From CAZKUN01 sp964555935 (GTDB lineage Bacteria > Armatimonadota > Zipacnadia > Zipacnadales > VGFC01), in assembly GCA_964555935.1 (NCBI GenBank), contig CAZKUN010000420.1:1-5180 (forward strand): a stretch of 5,180 nt of DNA, written 5' to 3'. Position 1 is the first letter of the stretch. Each line of letters begins with the position of its first letter. Positions 1 through 5,180 of the stretch are shown here, piece after piece. Both the position numbers and the translations under genes were made by a program. The notes beneath the pieces are model-generated. The model was not told where the DNA came from. It did no database searches and saw only the letters and a program-made list of their open reading frames with translations.

Positions 1-11
1 CGACACGCGCA

Positions 12-1475
12 ATGGAAACCGAGCAATGGGACCTGCTACTCGTGGAGGACGATCCCGACGACGCGCTGCTGTTGCGCGACATGCTTGAGGACGTGCCATC
101 GGCCCGCTTCGAGCTGCACCACGCGCAGGAGCTTGAGGCAGCATTAGAGATGCTGGAGCGCGTCCAGCCGGATGTCGTGCTGCTTGACCTATCGCTCCCC
201 GACAGTCGCGGCCTCGCGACATTTGAGAGACTGCACGACCAAGCACCAGACGTCCCCGTGGTCGTGCTGACGGGCTTGCCGGACGAGACGGTGGCGGTCG
301 CGGCCGTGCAGCGCGGCGCGCAGGATTACCTGATGAAAGGCGAGGTCGGTGGCCCGCTGCTCGTGCGGTCGCTGCAGTACGCAATCGAGAGGCAACGCAA
401 CAGTCACTTCCAGGCGACGCTGCTCGAGCGCGAGCGCCTCGACACCGCCATCGCGCACATGGGCGACGGCATCGTTGTTACCGATGCAGACTGGCGCGTG
501 ATGACGACGAACCGGGCCGCATGCCTGCTGCTGAATCTGGGCGAGGACGAATGCGTGGGCGCCCCTCTCGAGGCCACGCTATCCGCGTTTGAGCTGTCGC
601 GGCCGGTCGCGGAGTTGCGGGCGGGAACCGAGCGCGCGGAGGCGTTCGAGGTGGCGCGCCCCGATACGCAACCCCCGCTATACCTCGACGCTCGTCTGAC
701 CCGGCTGTTCGACCCGCGAGGACACCTCACGAGCACGGTGCTGTCCTTGCGAGACGTCACGGACGTGCGGCGCGAGCAGCAACTCAAGACATCGTTCCTG
801 ATGATGGTCTCGCACAAACTGCGCACGCCACTCAGCGTGCTGATCGCGTGTCTGGAGCTGTGCAAGCGCCTGCCACCCGAACGCGCGGCCGAGCAGTTGG
901 TGGCGGTGTTGGATGTCTGCGACACCGAGGTAAAGCGACTTGGCGAGGTGATCGAGGGGCTGTTGGATCTGAAAGCCCTCGCCGCGCCGGACGCCGAGGC
1001 AGCGCCCGATTCCGCGGACGTCAGACCGGCCATCACCGAGGCTGCGCGGAAGGTACTCAGCGCCTACCCCGACCGGCAAGTCGAGCTGACGATTGATGTC
1101 AACGAGGCGACGAAACGCGTGGCATGCGGAAGCACGCACCTACTGCTGATTGTCGAGCAACTCATCGACAACGCCGTCAAGTTCGCTGACAAAGACCCCG
1201 TGGAGGTGTCCGTCGCGGCCAGCCCACAGGATGATGGCACGGTCGTAGTCGCCGTTTCCGACAATGGCCCGGGTATCCCGCATGAATACCACGACCGCGT
1301 GTTCGGCGGGTTCGTGCAGGTCGAGGACATGCCCACCGGCCAGGTCCCAGGGCTCGGGGTGGGGCTCTACATGGCCCGCGAGGTTGCGGAAGCCCACTCG
1401 GCGACTATCGCCGTGCGGTCGGAACTCGGCGTGGGGAGCACGTTTTCGGTCACGCTTCCCGCTCTCGATGGGTAG
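12..1475 (+). CDS. Hybrid sensor histidine kinase with N-terminal receiver, PAS and HisKA-HATPase modules
   Basis: A 487-residue cytoplasmic two-component kinase; no signal peptide or membrane segment is visible. Residues about 7-125 form a response-regulator receiver: acidic pocket E12-D13-D14, phosphoacceptor D59, T87 and K109, ending in the AQDYLMKG and YAIERQR signatures typical of receivers joined to a sensor or output module. Residues about 140-252 look like a PAS domain (GDGIVVTDADWRV, ending near RDVTDVRREQ); no cofactor ligand can be named. The HisKA helix pair has H268 in SHKLRTPL. The HATPase has N387 (N box), D417 in DNGPGIP (G1), an F-box near F431 and GLGVGLYMA (G2). It should autophosphorylate and pass phosphate to a partner regulator; the receiver may be an input from another kinase. 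The ATG at 12 puts the first receiver strand at the usual distance. No Shine-Dalgarno sequence appears in the 11 upstream bases, and no in-frame stop precedes it, so a longer start cannot be excluded. Partner and signal are unknown. Confidence 0.95.
   Translation: METEQWDLLLVEDDPDDALLLRDMLEDVPSARFELHHAQELEAALEMLERVQPDVVLLDLSLPDSRGLATFERLHDQAPDVPVVVLTGLPDETVAVAAVQRGAQDYLMKGEVGGPLLVRSLQYAIERQRNSHFQATLLERERLDTAIAHMGDGIVVTDADWRVMTTNRAACLLLNLGEDECVGAPLEATLSAFELSRPVAELRAGTERAEAFEVARPDTQPPLYLDARLTRLFDPRGHLTSTVLSLRDVTDVRREQQLKTSFLMMVSHKLRTPLSVLIACLELCKRLPPERAAEQLVAVLDVCDTEVKRLGEVIEGLLDLKALAAPDAEAAPDSADVRPAITEAARKVLSAYPDRQVELTIDVNEATKRVACGSTHLLLIVEQLIDNAVKFADKDPVEVSVAASPQDDGTVVVAVSDNGPGIPHEYHDRVFGGFVQVEDMPTGQVPGLGVGLYMAREVAEAHSATIAVRSELGVGSTFSVTLPALDG
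30..386 (+). other. Receiver (REC) domain of the hybrid kinase
   Basis: This covers residues about 7-125 of the kinase. All canonical receiver residues are seen: the E12-D13-D14 acidic cluster, D59 within LLDLSLPDSRG, T87 within VVLTG and K109 within YLMKG. The domain is therefore predicted to accept phosphate. Its position ahead of the kinase core, rather than behind it, suggests an input or adaptor role rather than the internal relay of classical hybrid kinases. That role is inferred from architecture only. Confidence 0.9.
777..1463 (+). other. Histidine kinase core (HisKA plus HATPase_c)
   Basis: This covers residues about 256-484. The dimerisation and phosphoacceptor helix carries H268 with T272 and P273 of the HxxxTP pattern. 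The residue right after the histidine is K269 instead of the usual Glu or Asp. The ATP-binding half has the N box (EQLIDNAVKF), G1 box (SDNGPGIP), F box (RVFGGFVQ) and G2 box (GLGVGLYMA), followed by GVGSTFSVTLP, the usual end of the fold. The core looks intact and active, apart from the possible effect of the lysine. Confidence 0.9.
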
Positions 1476-1484
1476 CAGGCCAGC
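1476..1484. other. Nine-base gap between convergent stop codons
   Basis: The two TAG stops (1473-1475 on + and 1487-1485 on -) face each other across 9 bases. A small imperfect dyad pairs GTAG at 1472-1475 with CTAC at 1485-1488, using the stop codons themselves, around a 9-base loop. It is too short and lacks a T-run, so it is not called a terminator. Transcripts from both sides must end inside the opposing gene, overlap, or use Rho. Confidence 0.6.
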
Positions 1485-4400
1485 CTACTTCAGCCGCACG
1501 TCACCCCAGACCGCGTGATCGCTGTTGATCCCGTCGCCTCCGTCGGTCGTGAACAGTCGCACGAACCGGGCCGCCCCAAGCTCCACCGAGATGGGAATCG
1601 GATCACCCCCGCCGCGCACTGTAGGCGACGTGTAGAGCGTCTCCCACGGCCCGTCGGCGGAGTCGCTGCGCTGAACCATGAATACCACGCTGCCATATGT
1701 CTTGGCCATGTCCTCGATGGCGATCTCAGCCACCAGCACCAGGTCATCCCGCCCGGCCGGCAACTCGAATGTCACTTCCCCGTGCACATCGTCGACAGTG
1801 GGTTCCGGACAGATCATCACGCTCTTCTGGTAGACGTGTCCCCGCGACGATACGCCTTTCCCCGCGTAGTCGCGATCGAGCAGCAGGCCGCCGTGCGCGA
1901 ATGGGTTGAGCGGCTCGAGATCGCTGAGGTATACCGCGTCGGGATCCAGCGGCACGCGATTGGTGTAAGACAATTCCATCGAAACCCGGTGTCGCGCCAC
2001 GGACCTGTCGCTTGCCGAGAGCGCAACGCGCCGCAGACGCGACTGCTTCAAATCACCGGCGGTCGCGCCCGCGAGGTCGACCGTTACGGTCAGCGTCTTG
2101 CCATCGCCCGATAGCGCCGCATCAGCGAACTCGCCAAGTGGCTTCCCATCGAGGGTGGCATCGAGCGCATCCGGATCGATAGGGTTCGCGTCATCGGCGA
2201 ACTCGACTACCAGCGTTGTCGGGGGATCGACAGCGCCAAGTTCAATCGCCTCCGTGGTCTCCAGGCCTTCGCCGTCCAACGACACCCGCGCCACGTTGGG
2301 CGCGGCGGCATCGTCCAACTCCAGCCAGTCGGGCTTGCCCGATATCAACGAGACGCCCGCCGCGCCGAGTTCGGACGACGGGATTGCATCGCGCCCGCCC
2401 GGATGCGACTCCCACGCTCCCTCGTCGCTCTGACAGTGGTGCGCCAAGGCCGTCGCCGCGCTCGCGAGCCGGATGTCGCCAGTCGCTCTCACCGAGTGCT
2501 GCTTCCACTCGCTCGCGGGCTCCTGCCGGAAGCTGAAGTCGTTCGCAACCGTCACCGTCAACCCAGGCTCGACGGCATGGATGAGATACCAATCGCCAAG
2601 CTGGATGCCATCGGCGGCGAGATCAACGTCGCCCACCAATTCGACGGTGTCTCCGCCAAAGCCCCCACCGAGTTCATTGACGCTCGCGATGGTGTAGGTC
2701 TTCCCGCGCTCCGGGAACCACAGTTTCATGCCCCGATACCATGGCGTGTTAGCGTGGTCGGCCATCGGCCGCCAGGTGCGGATCACGTTGGGCCGGTCGG
2801 CGGGAAGCTCGACAACCTCATGCCAACTCGTGGCGAGCGGTGCGTGGTCCTGAAGATCGACGCGGACCAAGCCATCGTCCCGTTGTGTCACGCTCGCGAT
2901 CCGGTAGCCCTCATTGCACGCGTCGCGCGACTCGCTTTCCACGCGGATGAGCAGTTGCTTGTCGCTGAGGTTCGCGCCCGCCGGCCAGGGCGTGTCCGGC
3001 TTGATGATCAACGCGCTCTCGCTCCGCGTCCCCGTCAAATCGCCCACCACATCGACGATGGTTCCGGTGAAATCGCCCGGCATGTCGGCGCGGAAGTCGC
3101 CGCGTTTGAGCGCGGTGCCTCGCGAGGCGTCTGCGGCGATGACTTCGCCATCCGCATCGCGTCGGATCAGCGCATATCGGGCGTCGGTTTCCGTTCCATC
3201 GGGCAGGCGGATCGTGCCGGCGTCAGACTGGAAGATAACCGTGTCGACGTGCCCGGGCACCATCCGCAACTCAAGCGCAACGATGTCACGGGCTGGACCC
3301 GCAGTGCTGACGGCCTCCAGCAGCGTCGTCGACTCGATCGCCGACTGCTCCCCCTCGCGGAAACCCTCCAGCACGTGGACAAAGAGGCTGGTGAGGTCGC
3401 CGGTGTCGGCGCTTCGCGTCTCGATGAGGAAATCGCGCGCGTCCATAAACGCGACGTTGCCGTTTACCTGCTGGTTGCCCGGCAACGGCTGGCGCATCCA
3501 CCCGACCCACGGCCCCGTCGCGCGCATCAACTCGGTCTGCCCGTCCGCTTGATCCAGGCCGAGCATCCGCAGGCGGACCTGCCCCACGTCATCAGGTAGC
3601 GGGCGCTTGAAGGGCGTTCCATCGGTCTCGCGAGGCGCGAAGGCCGCGTAATCCGTCTTCCAGGTCAGATCCCACGCGCTCCGCACATCACCCAGGCGCT
3701 CCACATTCCGGGCGTGAGCGAAGTTGCGGTAGTGCGAATCGCCCTCGGGGAGTTCGTCGCCGAAGAAGACTTCGCTTAACGTGGCCGCAGTGCCGTCGGC
3801 CGAGGGGAGGCCATCGTCGGCGCGTTCGCCCCAGGCACTGTTATACAGCGCGTGGCGCTTGCCGCCCGCTAGCTTGAGCAGATCGACCGCGTAGGGCCGG
3901 CCATCCGGGCCCTCAACGCCAATGACGGTGCGGCGGAAGTCCGAGACGTCCTTGTCGACTTGGGCCCACGAGTAGTGGTCGCGCGCGTCCAGCACCTGGA
4001 AACTCGAGCCCGGCGAGCCGGCTTCCTCCCCGCCCTTGAACGTGATGCACTCACCATAGCCACGGTTGTCGGCCCAGCCCCTGCCGGTGGCCATCTCGTC
4101 GACCATCACCCCGTTCTGACACATCGGGCTGTGGACCCAGATCCAACTCCACGCGTCGAACGCCCACTCGCCTTCGGCAAGCTCGGTGGGGTAGCCCATG
4201 TCCTTGAGAGCCTGAAACTCCGGCCGGTCCCACTGCAAATGGGCGTTGCTCCACCACGCTCCATACCCGCCCCGGCGCATCACGGGGACACCGTCCACCC
4301 AACACTCGAGGCTCAGCGCATCCTGGGAGTTGTGCAACGTGGCCCGCGTGTAGCTCAACCCGATCTCCTGCCGGTGACCAGGGCCGCCTACGCGGATGAG

Positions 4401-5180
4401 ACCCATGCCGTACCCCGCCCAGTTGCGGCTGCCTGTCTTCTCGCGCGCCGCGACTTGCGCAGGATCGGTGATGAAGTTCGGGGCAAAGCACTTCTCGTGC
4501 TGATCGCCAAATTCCAGTTCCAGCCCGCGGACAGTTCCGACCTTGTTCATCTCACCCGCGGCCGCGACGTGGAACGGGTTGTCATCCAGGAAATCCGGGT
4601 AGTACTCAAGCCAGCCATCTGGATCCCTCATGTAGGGGTAGTAGTAGCCGCCCGGCATGTCCATGTAGTTGGGCGCGCCCTCGCCGTTCATCCCGTCCTG
4701 GTAGCTGTGGTTATACATCGAGAGCGCCATCGTCGGCGCGGTGAAGTCGATGAGCACGTCGTCCTCAAGTAGCAACCCGAGCAACCACAGGTCGACGTAG
4801 ATCGCTTCCTGGTAGTTGTGCAGCAGCTTCTGCGAGAAGACGCTCTTGAACATCAGCGACAGCTCGCGTAGCAGCTTCTCGCGGATCTTGAGGTCGAGCG
4901 CTTCCGGATCGCCATACAACTCCTGGGAGACCTGCTTGAAGGTCGGGTGGTGGCGGACGCGCGCGAAGGGCTCGACCCAGATATGCTCGTCCACCATGTT
5001 GAGCCAGCCAGGGCTGCTGTACGGCTTGCGCTTGCTCCACGCTCCGAGGTAGCTGACCTCGAAAATGGCCGGTCGGGGCACGGCTTCCCACTCCGCGCGC
5101 GTCAGCGGCCCGCCGTCCTTGCCCCCGCAGACCTTGTGGTTCGCCGCCAGCGGAAGCGCGTAGTAGGTGTCGGCCACCTG
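1485..5180 (-). CDS. Heparinase II/III-like polysaccharide lyase family protein with C-terminal NPCBM domain (5' end cut by window edge)
   Basis: An open frame of 1231 codons plus the TAG stop at 1487-1485. The frame is still open at base 5180, so the start, and any signal peptide, lies outside. Residues are numbered from the GTG at 5177-5175, which is probably internal, because only about 160 residues precede the toroid signature and heparinase II-type proteins have considerably more. Residues 1-210 are aromatic and helix-rich and include DGMNGEGAPNY (161-171), the DG..EG.P.Y signature of the heparinase alpha/alpha-toroid. Residues 265-640 contain beta-sandwich signatures: LHNSQDALSL (281-290), SPMCQNGVMVDE (350-361), DFRRTVIGVEG, YAVDLLKLAGGKRHALYNS and SLFVHVLEGFREG (597-608). 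The middle is beta-rich and unrecognised; the end is NPCBM-like. The family cleaves uronic-acid glycans by beta-elimination, usually in the periplasm or outside the cell. The substrate here cannot be predicted and activity is uncertain, because zinc-site residues look substituted. It is convergent with the kinase gene. Confidence 0.85.
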   Translation of the reverse strand, partial: QVADTYYALPLAANHKVCGGKDGGPLTRAEWEAVPRPAIFEVSYLGAWSKRKPYSSPGWLNMVDEHIWVEPFARVRHHPTFKQVSQELYGDPEALDLKIREKLLRELSLMFKSVFSQKLLHNYQEAIYVDLWLLGLLLEDDVLIDFTAPTMALSMYNHSYQDGMNGEGAPNYMDMPGGYYYPYMRDPDGWLEYYPDFLDDNPFHVAAAGEMNKVGTVRGLELEFGDQHEKCFAPNFITDPAQVAAREKTGSRNWAGYGMGLIRVGGPGHRQEIGLSYTRATLHNSQDALSLECWVDGVPVMRRGGYGAWWSNAHLQWDRPEFQALKDMGYPTELAEGEWAFDAWSWIWVHSPMCQNGVMVDEMATGRGWADNRGYGECITFKGGEEAGSPGSSFQVLDARDHYSWAQVDKDVSDFRRTVIGVEGPDGRPYAVDLLKLAGGKRHALYNSAWGERADDGLPSADGTAATLSEVFFGDELPEGDSHYRNFAHARNVERLGDVRSAWDLTWKTDYAAFAPRETDGTPFKRPLPDDVGQVRLRMLGLDQADGQTELMRATGPWVGWMRQPLPGNQQVNGNVAFMDARDFLIETRSADTGDLTSLFVHVLEGFREGEQSAIESTTLLEAVSTAGPARDIVALELRMVPGHVDTVIFQSDAGTIRLPDGTETDARYALIRRDADGEVIAADASRGTALKRGDFRADMPGDFTGTIVDVVGDLTGTRSESALIIKPDTPWPAGANLSDKQLLIRVESESRDACNEGYRIASVTQRDDGLVRVDLQDHAPLATSWHEVVELPADRPNVIRTWRPMADHANTPWYRGMKLWFPERGKTYTIASVNELGGGFGGDTVELVGDVDLAADGIQLGDWYLIHAVEPGLTVTVANDFSFRQEPASEWKQHSVRATGDIRLASAATALAHHCQSDEGAWESHPGGRDAIPSSELGAAGVSLISGKPDWLELDDAAAPNVARVSLDGEGLETTEAIELGAVDPPTTLVVEFADDANPIDPDALDATLDGKPLGEFADAALSGDGKTLTVTVDLAGATAGDLKQSRLRRVALSASDRSVARHRVSMELSYTNRVPLDPDAVYLSDLEPLNPFAHGGLLLDRDYAGKGVSSRGHVYQKSVMICPEPTVDDVHGEVTFELPAGRDDLVLVAEIAIEDMAKTYGSVVFMVQRSDSADGPWETLYTSPTVRGGGDPIPISVELGAARFVRLFTTDGGDGINSDHAVWGDVRLK
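1488..1934 (-). other. NPCBM-type carbohydrate-binding domain
   Basis: This covers residues about 1082-1230, at the extreme C-terminus. It begins with VYLSDLEPL, continues through ELPAGRDDLVLVAEIAIED and GSVVFMVQRSD, and ends with VRLFTTDGGDGINSDHAVWG then DVRLK. The closing LF..D.GDG...DHA.W...RL pattern is the hallmark of the NPCBM family (novel putative carbohydrate-binding module), found at the ends of glycosidases and related enzymes. It should tether the protein to a glycan; the ligand is not predictable from sequence. Confidence 0.85.
1968..2225 (-). other. Possible Ig-like (Big-type) beta domain
   Basis: This covers residues about 985-1070. The pattern of alternating hydrophobic strands, with a polar DANPIDPDALDATLDGKPL segment, then GDGKTLTVTVDLAG and a final strand VARHRVSMELSY, resembles bacterial Ig-like modules that act as spacers in secreted enzymes. 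It lies just before the NPCBM domain, where a spacer is often found. The family assignment is tentative. Confidence 0.4.
3258..4385 (-). other. Heparinase II/III-like beta-sandwich region
   Basis: This covers residues about 265-640 of the large protein. In order it shows H282 and D286 in LHNSQDALSL, the GGY turn at 303-305, WSWIWVHSPMCQNGVMVDE (343-361), an RRTV strand near 415-418, YAVDLLKLAGGKRHALYNS (429-447) and FVHVLEGF (599-606). The order and spacing match the family pattern of an H.H.D.LS segment, then an HNTV.VD segment, then a Y.VD...GG..H segment and a late F.HVLE strand. Several of the family histidines are replaced. The boundaries are approximate. Confidence 0.75.

Noticed and set aside
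404..1036. A 210-codon open frame on the - strand under the kinase gene
   Set aside because: It is antisense to the PAS and H-box region, with a Ser/Arg-rich, low-information translation.
1470..1490. A bidirectional intrinsic terminator between the two genes
   Set aside because: Only four Watson-Crick pairs (GTAG with CTAC), with two possible G-U pairs outside them, surround a 9-base loop. There is no T-run on either strand, so this is too weak to call.
1515..2114. A 199-codon open frame on the + strand
   Set aside because: It lies opposite the NPCBM and Ig-like regions. It has no recognisable motif and no convincing ribosome-binding site.
2403..3599. A 398-codon open frame on the + strand opposite the lyase-like gene
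   Set aside because: It is entirely antisense to a coding frame with clear domain motifs. Its translation is rich in Arg, Ala, His and Asp without recognisable motifs, as expected of a mirror frame in GC-rich DNA.
3960..4772. A 270-codon open frame on the + strand
   Set aside because: It is antisense to the best-supported heparinase-like motifs, and its product shows no domain signature. It is most likely a by-product of strong GC bias at third codon positions.
5175..5177. GTG as the true start of the large - strand gene
   Set aside because: The frame stays open to the window edge, the protein would lack the first half of the toroid and a signal peptide, and no upstream ribosome-binding site can be examined. 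The gene is better treated as partial.

Overview
This is a GC-rich bacterial window almost filled by two long, convergent protein-coding genes. The first is a complete cytoplasmic sensor kinase on the + strand, with an N-terminal receiver followed by PAS and kinase modules. The second, on the - strand, is a very large heparinase II/III-like protein that runs off the right edge of the window. Their stop codons are separated by only 9 bases. I see no rRNA, tRNA, CRISPR array, insertion sequence or stretch of non-coding DNA longer than about 11 bases.

Organism: the strong GC preference, and a giant polysaccharide-lyase-like protein ending in an NPCBM-type carbohydrate-binding module, fit a glycan-degrading environmental bacterium. 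Armatimonadota, Planctomycetota and Lentisphaerota relatives often carry such proteins. This is an inference from gene style; no phylogenetic marker is present.

Left third (1-1475): a 487-residue hybrid histidine kinase. The receiver has its phosphoacceptor Asp59, followed by a PAS-like segment, the His268 H-box and a full set of ATP-binding boxes. There is no membrane segment, so it probably takes its input by phosphotransfer through the receiver and/or from a cytoplasmic PAS signal. The H-box reads His-Lys where most relatives have His-Glu.

Right two thirds (1485-5180): at least 1231 residues of a protein with the second half of an alpha/alpha-toroid, the heparinase II/III beta-sandwich, about 450 residues of poorly recognised beta-rich sequence that includes a possible internal duplication and an Ig-like stretch, and a C-terminal NPCBM domain. 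By motif alignment the likely catalytic residues are kept, but all three positions expected to bind the structural zinc of characterised heparinase II appear substituted. This is the most interesting observation here.

The two genes are convergent and cannot share a promoter, so there is no sequence evidence that the kinase regulates the lyase-like gene. The start of the large gene and the promoters of both genes lie outside the window.
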